Source: Marinobacter sp. MDS2
Lineage (GTDB): Bacteria; Pseudomonadota; Gammaproteobacteria; Pseudomonadales; Oleiphilaceae
Length of the DNA stretch: 64,000 nucleotides
Reading direction: 5' to 3'
Assembly: GCF_030718085.1 (NCBI RefSeq)
Contig: NZ_JAVAJF010000001.1
Location: forward strand, 930,001 to 994,000
Below the pieces are notes generated by a model. It had not been told where the DNA came from. It was given only the letters and a program-made list of their open reading frames with translations, and ran no database searches. The translations under genes were made by a program, and so were the position numbers. Below, in pieces: positions 35,615 to 43,872 of the stretch; the stretch's first letter is position 1, and every line of letters starts with the position of its first letter.

Positions 35615-37444
35615 ATGAGTCAAGATACAATCTCCACCCGCGACTTCATGCGCAGTTTACCCCCCGTGCTCGGTCGTTTTCCTTCGATAGCACGAGGGCT
35701 CTACTATTACCTCGCCAAAGACAACGAGAAAGATCTCAACCTGAACAAATTGATTGCCCGCAATGCCCGGAAATATCCGAACCGGCCCGCCATCCTCTGT
35801 GAAGATCTCACGGTAACCTGGCAAGAATTCGATACCTGGAGCAACCGGATTGCGCACTACCTGAAGAACCAGGGCTTAGTGAAAGGCGACTCCATTGCCA
35901 TTTTGCTGGAAAACCGCCCGGAATTGCTCGCAATCGTCGCTGGCGCAGCCAAAATCGGCGTTGCCTGCGCCATGCTCAACACCTCACAAAAAGGCAAGGT
36001 GCTGATCCACAGCATTAACCTGATCGAGCCGAAAATGCTCGTGGTGGGCGAAGAACTTCTCGAGCAAGCCGAAGGGGTTCGTCCCGAGATCAAGCTGGAT
36101 CACGCCAACCCCATGCTGTATCTGGCCGACACCAACACCCAGAACATATTCGGCGAGGCACCGGAAGGTTATACAAACCTCGCGCTCGAGATCAGCAAGT
36201 TTCCAGCCACCCTGCCGGAACTGAACCAGCCCGTACTCATGGGCGACACCGCCGTATACCTGTACACCTCCGGCACAACCGGGTTGCCCAAAGCCGCCCC
36301 GGGCTCGCATCGCAAGTTCGTTCGCGCCTACGGTGGCTTCGGCATGTTGTCGCTGAACATGAAGCCGGAAGACGTACTCTACTGCACACTACCGCTCTAC
36401 CACGGCACCGCTTTGCTGGTGTGCTGGGGTTCGGTGCTGGCCGGCGGTTCCGCCATCGCATTGCGCAGAAAATTCTCCGCCCGTGCGTTCTGGGATGATG
36501 TCCGCAAATACAAGGCCACCACTTTCGGTTACGTCGGCGAACTCTGCCGCTATCTTCTGAACCAGCCTGCAAGCCCGCAGGACCGCAACCATCCTCTAAC
36601 CAAGATGATCGGCAACGGTTTGCGCCCTTCAATCTGGAAAGAGTTCAAAGAGCGCTTCGGCATTGAAACCGTGGCCGAACTTTATGCCTCTTCCGAAGGC
36701 AACATTGGCTTCTCGAACTTCTTCAACATGGACAACACCGTGGGCTTTTCGACGGCTCCTTACCGCCTGGTCAAGTTCCACGACGGCACCCGTGACCCGA
36801 TCCGCAACGAGAAGGGCCAATTCGAGAAAGTCGAGAAAGGCGAGCCCGGCCTGCTTTTAGGCGAGATCACCAAGAAGTGGGCGTTTGAGGGCTACACTCA
36901 AAAAGAAGCCACCGAAAAATCGATTCTGCGGGACGGTTTCAAGAAAGGTGATTCCTGGTTCAATACCGGCGATGTCCTTCGCGAAATCGGCTTCCGCCAC
37001 CTGCAGTTTGTTGACCGCATGGGCGACACCTTCCGCTGGAAAGGCGAGAACGTGTCTACCAACGAGGTAGAGAACATTATTGACGGCTCGGGCATGGTTG
37101 AAGAGGCCATCGTGTACGGTGTCGAAATCCCCCACACCAACGGCAAAGCGGGCATGGTGACCCTGGTTCCTCAAAAAACGAGTGACGGCTTTGACCCCGA
37201 CAAGCTGCTGGCCTATTTGCAAGAAAATTTGCCGGCTTACGCGGTTCCCGTGTTCATTCGAGTGACTCAAGCCATCGAGAAAACAGGCACCTTCAAATAC
37301 CGCAAAGTGGACATTCAGAAACTGGGCTACTCTCTGGAACGCGCGGATGACGTGGTTTACGTCTGGCTTCCGAAAGCGTCTGGCTATACCAAAGTAACAC
37401 CAGAGCTGATTGCTGATATTGAGGCGGGTGACGTTCGGTTCTGA
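35615..37444 (+). CDS. atuH: Acyl-CoA synthetase, AtuH-like (terpenoid/long-chain acid activation)
   Basis: 609 residues, AMP-forming ligase of the very-long-chain/FATP type. The AMP-binding motif is YTSGTTGLPKAAPG near residue 215, and the GDSWFNTGDVL and DRMGDTFRWKGENVST segments near 450-480 complete the active site. In Pseudomonas atuH closes the cluster. A likely job is activation of citronellic or geranic acid to its CoA ester, which is the substrate of AtuD and the carboxylase. The gene has a GAAGGAAAT site upstream. No atuG-like second SDR lies between atuF and this gene, unlike the Pseudomonas cluster. Confidence 0.8.
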   Translation: MSQDTISTRDFMRSLPPVLGRFPSIARGLYYYLAKDNEKDLNLNKLIARNARKYPNRPAILCEDLTVTWQEFDTWSNRIAHYLKNQGLVKGDSIAILLENRPELLAIVAGAAKIGVACAMLNTSQKGKVLIHSINLIEPKMLVVGEELLEQAEGVRPEIKLDHANPMLYLADTNTQNIFGEAPEGYTNLALEISKFPATLPELNQPVLMGDTAVYLYTSGTTGLPKAAPGSHRKFVRAYGGFGMLSLNMKPEDVLYCTLPLYHGTALLVCWGSVLAGGSAIALRRKFSARAFWDDVRKYKATTFGYVGELCRYLLNQPASPQDRNHPLTKMIGNGLRPSIWKEFKERFGIETVAELYASSEGNIGFSNFFNMDNTVGFSTAPYRLVKFHDGTRDPIRNEKGQFEKVEKGEPGLLLGEITKKWAFEGYTQKEATEKSILRDGFKKGDSWFNTGDVLREIGFRHLQFVDRMGDTFRWKGENVSTNEVENIIDGSGMVEEAIVYGVEIPHTNGKAGMVTLVPQKTSDGFDPDKLLAYLQENLPAYAVPVFIRVTQAIEKTGTFKYRKVDIQKLGYSLERADDVVYVWLPKASGYTKVTPELIADIEAGDVRF

Positions 37445-37495
37445 CCTGCAGTGGGGTCGTTCTTCGGCCCCAGCCTGTTTGCCTAGGCGTTAGCC

Positions 37496-37575
37496 GGGTT
37501 GGCTTGGGCTTCCAAAAAACCGCTACGAGCACATCCATGTGCTCGTAGCGGTTTTTTGGAAGCCCAAGCCAACCC
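37496..37575. repeat. Palindromic element 4: perfect 80-nt hairpin with a collapsed core
   Basis: Two perfect 39-bp arms face each other across a 2-nt centre (CC). Reading inward, the arm is GGGTTGGCTTGGGCTTCC, then AAAAAACCGCTACGAGCACAT. The inner part (CGCTACGAGCACATCCATGTG) equals the first half of the core of element 5, so this looks like a copy in which the second core hairpin was lost. Perfect hairpins of this length are unstable in many bacteria. Confidence 0.9.
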
Positions 37576-37664
37576 AGCTCTTCAAACTCCGCACAATCGC
37601 CACGTAACGCCATCGATTTCTCAGCTTGCCCGACACACTCGAATACAGCTCTGCAGATCCAAGA

Positions 37665-37768
37665 GTGTGTGGGTGGCCCCTCCCAAAAATCTCGGAGGCC
37701 ATGGATGGCCGGAGCGAAGCGCACATGGATGTGCTCGTAGCGTTTTTTGGGAGGGGCCACCCACACAC
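37665..37768. repeat. Palindromic element 5 (core in minus orientation)
   Basis: Perfect 25-bp arms at 37665-37689 and 37744-37768 (GTGTGTGGGTGGCCCCTCCC + AAAAA) enclose a 54-nt core. The reversed core has both ATCCAT hairpins, with arms GGCCATCCATGGCC and GCACATCCATGTGC. It is 89 bases from element 4, and the two lie between convergent genes. Confidence 0.88.
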
Positions 37769-37808
37769 GCCTATCTCCCAACTTACAGGCTAGGTGCCCA
37801 AACCTAAA

Positions 37809-38789
37809 TCAGGCACCCACGTTAAGAACAATCTTCCCGGTAGCCCGGCGCCCCGACAAGGCCCCCAATGCCTCAGCGTACTGTTCAAACTCGAACACCT
37901 CGCTGACTTTCGGGTCGATTTTGCCTTCGGCGTAGAGCTTCAGAAGCTCCATCATATTCTGGGCGCTGACCTCCGGCTCACGTTGCGTGAAGCTGCCCCA
38001 GAACACGCCCACTATCGAGCACCCCTTCAGCAACGCCAGGTTTGCCGGCACTTTCGGGATATCACCGGCCGCAAAACCGATGATCAGATGGCGGCCGTTC
38101 CAGGCCATTGAACGCAAAGCCTGTTCGGTGAAGTCGCCGCCTACCGGATCGTAGACCACATCGACACCTTTACCCTTGGTCAGCTTCTTGACTGCATCTT
38201 TCACCGACTCTTCGGAATAGTTGATCAGCTCATCTGCGCCTGCCTCTTTGGCTACGGCCAACTTCTCGGCGGTACTGGCTGCCGCAATCACTTTAGCCCC
38301 CATCGCCTTGCCAAGCTCAACCGCAGCCAGGCCTACACCACCACTGGCACCCAGCACCAACAACGTCTCACCCGGTTGGATATTGGCGCGCTGTTTTAAC
38401 GCGTAATAAGAGGTGCCGTAGACCATCATGAAACCGGCCGCTTTTTCATAAGGCATGCCTTCAGGCAAAGGCAACAAGTTGGATTCCGGTGCCACGACCT
38501 CTTCAGCAAACGCGCCCCAACCGGTCAAAGCAGCCACGCGATCACCCGGTTTGAAACGGGTTACTTTATCGCCCACTTCAATAACCTCACCCGCAAGCTC
38601 TCCGCCAGGTGAAAACGGCATTGGTGGCTGCAACTGGTACTTGCCTTGAATAATCAGAGTATCCGGAAAATTCAAACCCGCAGCCTTTACCCGAACCTTA
38701 ACTCCCCGGCCCTTCGCCTCGGGGCTAGGCACATCTTCGATAACCAGATTTTCAGCCGGGCCGTATTCTTTGCACAGAATTGCTTTCAT
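37809..38789 (-). CDS. NADPH:quinone oxidoreductase-type MDR protein (zinc-free)
   Basis: 326 residues of the medium-chain dehydrogenase/reductase superfamily. The NAD(P)-binding motif is VLGASGGVGLAAVELGKAMGA around residue 145, and the N-terminus (MKAILCKEYGPAENL) is typical of quinone oxidoreductase-like proteins. The catalytic zinc cysteine/histidine set is absent, which fits the QOR branch. It could reduce quinones or alpha,beta-unsaturated CoA or carbonyl compounds. It converges with atuH, so co-regulation is not implied by strand. A 278-base region with a palindrome lies upstream. Confidence 0.85.
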   Translation of the reverse strand: MKAILCKEYGPAENLVIEDVPSPEAKGRGVKVRVKAAGLNFPDTLIIQGKYQLQPPMPFSPGGELAGEVIEVGDKVTRFKPGDRVAALTGWGAFAEEVVAPESNLLPLPEGMPYEKAAGFMMVYGTSYYALKQRANIQPGETLLVLGASGGVGLAAVELGKAMGAKVIAAASTAEKLAVAKEAGADELINYSEESVKDAVKKLTKGKGVDVVYDPVGGDFTEQALRSMAWNGRHLIIGFAAGDIPKVPANLALLKGCSIVGVFWGSFTQREPEVSAQNMMELLKLYAEGKIDPKVSEVFEFEQYAEALGALSGRRATGKIVLNVGA

Positions 38790-38884
38790 GATCTCTCCAA
38801 GGCAGTCGGGCGTTCAGGACTCTGACTGTACACCCCATCGAACAGGTTGATGCTTATTATTGATCGATCTCAAGCTAAACAGAG

Positions 38885-38900
38885 TTGCTTCATGAAGCAA
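38885..38900. promoter_or_regulatory. 16-bp perfect palindrome between divergent genes
   Basis: TTGCTTCATGAAGCAA is a perfect palindrome 96 bases upstream of the quinone oxidoreductase start and 168 bases upstream of the TRIC-type gene. Even-centred 16-bp sites of this sort are typical operators. No regulator gene is adjacent. Confidence 0.4.
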
Positions 38901-39067
38901 ATCAAGTTCGCTTATCTAGCTTAATAAACCTTACTAATATTGCCATTCGCATGTGAGATCTTGTCAAAACACGCCATTTCGGATGAATTTCGGGGCGGTT
39001 TCGGCTATTCTTCGCCCTGATCGTTCCGAACACTTCGACCCCAGACCTTTTCTGCCCAGAGCTCACC

Positions 39068-39685
39068 ATGTTTGACATCATCTACGCGCTTGAAATGATT
39101 GGGATCGTGGCGTTTGCCATTTCCGGGATGATCGTTGCACGCTCGAAAAACATGGATCCTGTCGGGGTGTTTGCCATCGGTTTCATCACCGCGCTTGGCG
39201 GCGGCACGCTGCGGGATTTGATGATGGATAACCATCCACTCTATTGGATCAAGCATCAGGAACAGCCCATTTTGATTTTGGGCATGGCCGTGATTTTCAG
39301 TTACTGGAGCCGCGCGCACAGCCTGAAAGAATCAAAGATCGTTTTCCCGGATGCCATCGGGCTGGGCATTTTCTCTATTCTGGGAGCTCAATTGGCGCTG
39401 GATCTGGGGCACTCCTGGTTTATCGCTTCTATGCTCGGGGTGATGACCGGAACCTTCGGTGGCGCTCTGCGCGATACACTGTGTAATGAAGTGCCGTATA
39501 TCTTCCGGAAAGACCAGATTTACGCCTCTATCTCATTCGCAGGCTGCTGGCTGTATTTCGTTTGCCAATGGCTGCTTGAAAGCGAAACCACGGCGTTGAC
39601 CATTGGCTTGTTGTTTATCGTTTTGGTGAGAATGCTGGCCGTGCGCTTTGATATCCGCCTACAGCGTGACCAGGCTCATAACTGA
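39068..39685 (+). CDS. TRIC-type channel family protein (UPF0126/YicG)
   Basis: 205 residues, about seven membrane helices with glycine-rich motifs such as IGFITALGGGTLRDL and GVMTGTFGGALRD, which are the duplicated TRIC signatures. Prokaryotic TRIC proteins form trimeric cation channels; the E. coli homologue YicG has been proposed as a glycine transporter. Function here is therefore either ion or small-solute passage. It stands between the quinone reductase and the purine permease. Confidence 0.9.
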   Translation: MFDIIYALEMIGIVAFAISGMIVARSKNMDPVGVFAIGFITALGGGTLRDLMMDNHPLYWIKHQEQPILILGMAVIFSYWSRAHSLKESKIVFPDAIGLGIFSILGAQLALDLGHSWFIASMLGVMTGTFGGALRDTLCNEVPYIFRKDQIYASISFAGCWLYFVCQWLLESETTALTIGLLFIVLVRMLAVRFDIRLQRDQAHN

Positions 39686-39733
39686 GCACGAAATCATCAC
39701 TTGGCGCAGAGCCGTCTAGCCGGTAACATTGCC

Positions 39734-39781
39734 TTTTTTTCACACAGATCGCTTTTTTTTCCGCATTAAATCAGATTTTTT
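39734..39781 (+). promoter_or_regulatory. Three phased T-tracts upstream of the purine permease
   Basis: T7 (39734-39740), T8 (39753-39760) and T6 (39776-39781) are centred about 19.5 and 22 bases apart, close to two helical turns each. Such phasing bends DNA. It lies 43 bases before the permease start. I see no purine-riboswitch core here. Confidence 0.35.
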
Positions 39782-39823
39782 CACACCCTCAACCCCAGGC
39801 ACCCCGAGAGGCAGACCCACGTC

Positions 39824-41122
39824 ATGCTTGAACGACTGTTCCAACTCAAAGCCCACGGCACCAATGTTCGTAAAGAAGTCATCGCAGGGATCACCACCTT
39901 CCTGACCATGGCTTACATCATTGTGGTCAACCCCAGCATGCTGTCCGCAACCGGCATGGATTTCGGCGCCGTGTTTGTTGCAACCTGTCTTGCGGCAGTC
40001 ATTGGCACCCTGATTATGGGCCTGTGGGCCAACTACCCCATTGCCCTGGCTCCCGGTATGGGCCTGAACGCCTTTTTCGCCTTTACCGTTGTGGGCAGCA
40101 TGGGCTACAGCTGGCAGGTTGCACTGGGCGCGGTGTTTATCTCCGGTTTCCTGTTCTTCATGCTGAGCATTTTCAAGGTTCGCGAATGGATCATTAACAG
40201 CATTCCACTGTCCTTGCGCTTTGGCATCTCCGCCGGTATCGGCTTTTTCCTGGCTTTGATTGCTCTGAAGAACGCCGGCATTGTGGTGGATCATCCCGCC
40301 ACACTGGTCAGCATGGGCGACGTCACCGCGCCGGAAAGCCTGCTGTTCTTTGGTGGTTTTATCCTGATTTGTGCACTGGCTTACCGTCAGGTGACCGGTG
40401 CCGTGATGATCGGCATCATCGCCGTAACGGCCGTTGCCATGATGCTTGGCATGGTTGAGTACAACGGCTTCATGTCTGCTCCCCCCAGCCTGGCTCCTAC
40501 CTTTATGCAGCTGGATCTGGCGGGCGCCCTGAACATTGGCATGATCAGCGTAATTTTTGCTTTCCTGTTTGTGGATTTGTTCGACACCTCCGGCACCCTG
40601 GTTGGCGCGGCGCAACGTGGCGGCCTGCTGGACAAAGACGGCAAACTCCCTCGCTTGGGCCGTGCCCTGATGTCGGATTCCGTCGCCACCATGTCCGGTG
40701 CAGCCCTTGGCACCTCGACCACCACCAGTTATGTGGAATCAACCGCCGGTATCGCTGCCGGTGGCCGCACCGGTTTGACCGCCGTTGTTGTAGCGGGCTT
40801 ATTCCTGGCCTGCCTGTTGTTTGCGCCCATCGCCAGTGTTATCCCTGCCTATGCCACAGCACCCGCTCTGGTATATGTCGCCTGCCTGATGGCCAGTGGT
40901 CTGAAACTCATCGATTGGGACGACATCACCGATACTGCACCGGCGATCGTAACGGCACTGATGATGCCGCTGACCTTCTCCATTGCTCACGGCATCGCAC
41001 TGGGTTTCATAACCTACGTGGCGGTTAAGGCTCTGGCCGGTAAGTGGTCCGATCTAAACTGGAGCGTGACCGTTATTGCGCTTGTTTTCGTGCTGAAGTT
41101 TATTTTCCTGGATGTAGCGTAA
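39824..41122 (+). CDS. NCS2-family purine permease (AzgA-type)
   Basis: 432 residues with the 14-helix NCS2/AzgA pattern. The N-terminal motif EVIAGITTFLTMAYIIVVNPSML and the APGMGLNAFF segment match adenine/guanine/hypoxanthine permeases. The next gene, apt, begins 23 bases later, so uptake and salvage of adenine are probably co-transcribed. Exact purine preference (adenine or hypoxanthine/guanine) cannot be read, but apt favours adenine. Confidence 0.93.
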   Translation: MLERLFQLKAHGTNVRKEVIAGITTFLTMAYIIVVNPSMLSATGMDFGAVFVATCLAAVIGTLIMGLWANYPIALAPGMGLNAFFAFTVVGSMGYSWQVALGAVFISGFLFFMLSIFKVREWIINSIPLSLRFGISAGIGFFLALIALKNAGIVVDHPATLVSMGDVTAPESLLFFGGFILICALAYRQVTGAVMIGIIAVTAVAMMLGMVEYNGFMSAPPSLAPTFMQLDLAGALNIGMISVIFAFLFVDLFDTSGTLVGAAQRGGLLDKDGKLPRLGRALMSDSVATMSGAALGTSTTTSYVESTAGIAAGGRTGLTAVVVAGLFLACLLFAPIASVIPAYATAPALVYVACLMASGLKLIDWDDITDTAPAIVTALMMPLTFSIAHGIALGFITYVAVKALAGKWSDLNWSVTVIALVFVLKFIFLDVA

Positions 41123-41145
41123 GCCGCATCCCGAACAGGTGAGTT

Positions 41146-41688
41146 ATGGATTATTTTTCCCAGAGCATTAAACAGGCCATTCGTACCGTGCCGAACTGGC
41201 CAAAAGAAGGCGTGTCGTTTCGTGACATCACCACGGTGCTGCAAGACAAAACCGCCTTCCGCAAGTTGATCGATGCCTTCGTGCATCGCTACCACGGCCA
41301 GCACATCGATGCCGTCGCTGCCGTGGACGCTCGCGGCTTTATCATCGGTTCCGCTTTGGCTTACGAACTGAACGCCTCGCTCGTGCTGGTGCGCAAGAAA
41401 GGCAAGCTGCCGTTCGATACCATGGTCGAAGACTACGAACTGGAATACGGCACCGCGTCTGTAGAACTGCACAAAGACGCTTTCCACGCCGGCGACAAAG
41501 TTGTGCTGGTTGACGATCTGATCGCCACCGGCGGCACCATGTTGGCCGCCAGCCGCCTGATCCGCCGCATTGGCGCGGAGATTGTGGAAGTGGCCGCAAT
41601 GATCGACCTGCCGGATCTGGGCGGTTCCGCCAAGCTGCAGGAAGAAGGCTTGCCGGTTTATACTGTGTGTTCGTTCGAAGGAGAATAA
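41146..41688 (+). CDS. apt: Adenine phosphoribosyltransferase
   Basis: 180 residues. Apt makes AMP from adenine and PRPP. The PRPP-binding motif is [17 protein letters not shown] near 120, and the [13 protein letters not shown] segment near 60 and [10 protein letters not shown] near 30 are characteristic. A good AGGTGA ribosome-binding site lies 3-8 bases upstream. It follows the purine permease. Confidence 0.97.
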   Translation: MDYFSQSIKQAIRTVPNWPKEGVSFRDITTVLQDKTAFRKLIDAFVHRYHGQHIDAVAAVDARGFIIGSALAYELNASLVLVRKKGKLPFDTMVEDYELEYGTASVELHKDAFHAGDKVVLVDDLIATGGTMLAASRLIRRIGAEIVEVAAMIDLPDLGGSAKLQEEGLPVYTVCSFEGE

Positions 41689-41709
41689 TCACACAGTCAG
41701 GAGGCGACC

Positions 41710-42372
41710 ATGCCCGGTTATCAACACCTTTGGAAAGACGGCACACCTGTCCATTTACCCCTTGGTAAAATCGTGTGCATTGGTCGCAACTACGCCGAAC
41801 ACGCCCGGGAACTGAACAACCCGGTACCCAGCGAGCCGCTGCTGTTCATTAAACCGTCCACAGCAGCGACTCACATCACCCGGCCAATCGAACTGCCTCG
41901 CGATCAAGGTCAGGTGCACTTCGAAACCGAACTTGCGGTTCTCATTGGCCGACCTCTGACCAACGCCTCCGCCAGCGAAGCCGAACTGGCAATCCTCGGC
42001 TACGGCCTGGCGCTGGATCTAACCCTTCGCGATCTGCAAACCCAGCTCAAAGAGAAAGGTCACCCTTGGGAGCGCGCCAAAGCCTTCGACGGTGCCTGCC
42101 CGCTGTCTCCGTTTGTTCCAGCGGACAAATTGCCCAGAGGCAACATTCACTTCACTCTGGATGTTAACGGTCACAGGCAACAGACCGGCGATACCCGTGA
42201 TATGCTCAATACCATCGTGCCACTCATTGCCCACATGAGTAGCCAGTTCTCGTTACTACCGGGCGATGTAGTACTAACCGGCACCCCGAAAGGCGTGGGC
42301 CCACTGGAAATCGGCCAAACCTTGTCTTTAGAGCTGGAGGATGTACTGTTTGTGGAAACCAAAGTCGTCTGA
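41710..42372 (+). CDS. Fumarylacetoacetate hydrolase-family protein (YcgM-like)
   Basis: 220 residues. The family fold is indicated by KIVCIGRNYAEHARELNN near residue 22, FIKPSTAATH near 47 and VHFETELAVLIGRPL near 75, with metal-binding Glu residues. The closest group is the YcgM/FAHD1 type, linked to oxaloacetate decarboxylase/acylpyruvase activity in FAHD1. The substrate here is not established. A strong AGGAGG site precedes the ATG. It follows apt by 21 bases and may share its transcript, although a metabolic link is not clear. Confidence 0.88.
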   Translation: MPGYQHLWKDGTPVHLPLGKIVCIGRNYAEHARELNNPVPSEPLLFIKPSTAATHITRPIELPRDQGQVHFETELAVLIGRPLTNASASEAELAILGYGLALDLTLRDLQTQLKEKGHPWERAKAFDGACPLSPFVPADKLPRGNIHFTLDVNGHRQQTGDTRDMLNTIVPLIAHMSSQFSLLPGDVVLTGTPKGVGPLEIGQTLSLELEDVLFVETKVV

Positions 42373-42428
42373 GCCGCAACTCCGAGGGCTTCGGTTAAAC
42401 TTCTGAGTTAGGGAACTTGCACGTCACT

Positions 42429-43733
42429 ATGGCTAAGAAACCCGTCACCTCACGTTCAGGTCGTTTCCTAAAATTGGCTGGCATGACCGCCTCGGTGGCC
42501 AGCGAATACGCCGGTCAGAAAGCCCGCGGCCTGTTTCGCACGGTGGACGATGAGGGCGCAAAAAGCGAAAGCTACACCCGCATGGCAAGCCAGATTGCCG
42601 ATACACTCGGCGAGATGAAAGGCGCGGTCATGAAAGTCGGCCAGATTGCCTCCCAGACTCAGGATTTCCTGCCCAAAGAGTTTTCCGACGCCTTAGAAAA
42701 ACTGCAAAAAGAAGCGCCTCCAATGCCATTCGAGGTCATTCTGAAGCAGGTGGAAAGCGAACTGGGCAAACCGGTCAGCGAACTCTTCGAATACCTGCAG
42801 GAAACCCCTTACGCCTCGGCCTCCATCGGCCAGGTACACCGTGCCCGCATGCACGATGGCACAGACGTGATCGTAAAAGTGCAGTACCCCGGCGTTGATG
42901 AATCCTGCGATTCTGACTTGAAGCAGCTGCGCATGGCGTTAAAACTCGGCGGCCTGTTGAAGATGCCGAAAGAAAGCGTGGATCTGCTGTTCGGAGAAAT
43001 TCGGGAGCGCCTAAAAGAAGAGTTGGACTACGAGAACGAAGCTCAGAACCTCAAAATCTTCGGAGAATTCCACAAAGATCAACCTTGGGTGATCATCCCG
43101 AAAGTCATCGATAGCCACTCCACGCGACGAGTTTTAACGCTGGAATTGGTCGAAGGCGACCACATCAGCAAGGTCACACCTGAACGGTACGATCAGGAAA
43201 CCTTGAACCTCATCGGCCACCGCATTTTCACCATCATGGCCGACCAGTTGTTCCGCTTCCAATGCATCCACGGCGACCCACACGCTGGCAACTTCGCGTA
43301 CAGACCGGATGGCACCATCGTGATGTACGATTTTGGTTGCGTGAAAAAGTTGAAACCAGAGATCGTAGAGGCCTACCGGAAAGCGCTTATCTCGGCACTG
43401 GAAGAAGACTACAGCAGCCTCGATCAACACCTGATCGACTTAGGCGCTCGCGTAAGCAGCCAGCCGGCTATCGACGAAGCCTACTACGCCATGTGGCGGG
43501 ACATTTTGATCGTGCCTTTCGTGGATGACGAGCCTTACGATTTTGCGGAAGCCGATATCCACAAGCAGGTAGCAGCAAAAACGAGTACGGTCTTTAAATA
43601 CTTGGACTCTTTTAAGCCACCCGTGGAGAGTATTTTCATAGACAGGATGATTGCCGGGCACTACTGGATGCTGAAGCGCCTGGGTGTGCAGGCTGCATTC
43701 AAAAGTGAACTGGAGAAATATCTGCGGACTTGA
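42429..43733 (+). CDS. ABC1/UbiB-family atypical kinase (AarF/ADCK-like)
   Basis: 434 residues. The family-specific KxGQ motif is KVGQIASQTQD, the Ala-rich nucleotide loop is SASIGQVHRA, and the catalytic segment is HGDPHAGNFA followed by YDFGCVKK. These proteins are linked to ubiquinone synthesis or lipid metabolism and often act as ATPases. No ubi gene is adjacent, and it lacks the C-terminal membrane helices of UbiB, so it is not ubiB itself. ATG 42429 is preferred over a TTG at 42417. A palindromic element follows 7 bases after its stop codon. Confidence 0.85.
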   Translation: MAKKPVTSRSGRFLKLAGMTASVASEYAGQKARGLFRTVDDEGAKSESYTRMASQIADTLGEMKGAVMKVGQIASQTQDFLPKEFSDALEKLQKEAPPMPFEVILKQVESELGKPVSELFEYLQETPYASASIGQVHRARMHDGTDVIVKVQYPGVDESCDSDLKQLRMALKLGGLLKMPKESVDLLFGEIRERLKEELDYENEAQNLKIFGEFHKDQPWVIIPKVIDSHSTRRVLTLELVEGDHISKVTPERYDQETLNLIGHRIFTIMADQLFRFQCIHGDPHAGNFAYRPDGTIVMYDFGCVKKLKPEIVEAYRKALISALEEDYSSLDQHLIDLGARVSSQPAIDEAYYAMWRDILIVPFVDDEPYDFAEADIHKQVAAKTSTVFKYLDSFKPPVESIFIDRMIAGHYWMLKRLGVQAAFKSELEKYLRT

Positions 43734-43739
43734 GGTGCA

Positions 43740-43852
43740 AGCCCTGACGGTGAAGGCTTGCCAAAAACCGCTCCTTCGGCACGTCCATGTGACGCTTCTG
43801 CTCCGCCATCCATGGCTCCGCACATTTTTGGCAAGCCTTCACCGCCAGGGCT
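43740..43852. repeat. Palindromic element 6 (core in plus orientation), between convergent genes
   Basis: Arms 43740-43767 and 43825-43852 are 28 bp with one mismatch (AGCCCTGACGGTGAAGGCTT..., inner ends CCAAAAA/TTTTTGG). The 57-nt core is nearly identical to that of element 1. It fills the gap between the kinase gene and the sirtuin gene and might serve as a shared 3-prime terminator. Confidence 0.88.
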
Positions 43853-43872
43853 CCAAAGTTAGTACATCGGCT

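Larger units (their letters stand above)
37445..37808. other. 364-base gap between convergent genes, made largely of two palindromic elements
   Basis: Apart from elements 4 and 5 (listed below) the gap holds no ORF with a ribosome-binding site. Short frames in it are artefacts of the palindromes. Confidence 0.7.

Noticed and set aside
39686..39823. Purine riboswitch upstream of the permease
   Set aside because: No conserved purine-aptamer core or three-way junction; only T-tracts are seen.
28565..43852. Palindromic elements as REP/BIME or DNA-uptake sequence pairs
   Set aside because: Those have conserved arms or a short conserved word; here arms vary by locus and a 54-57 nt core is conserved.
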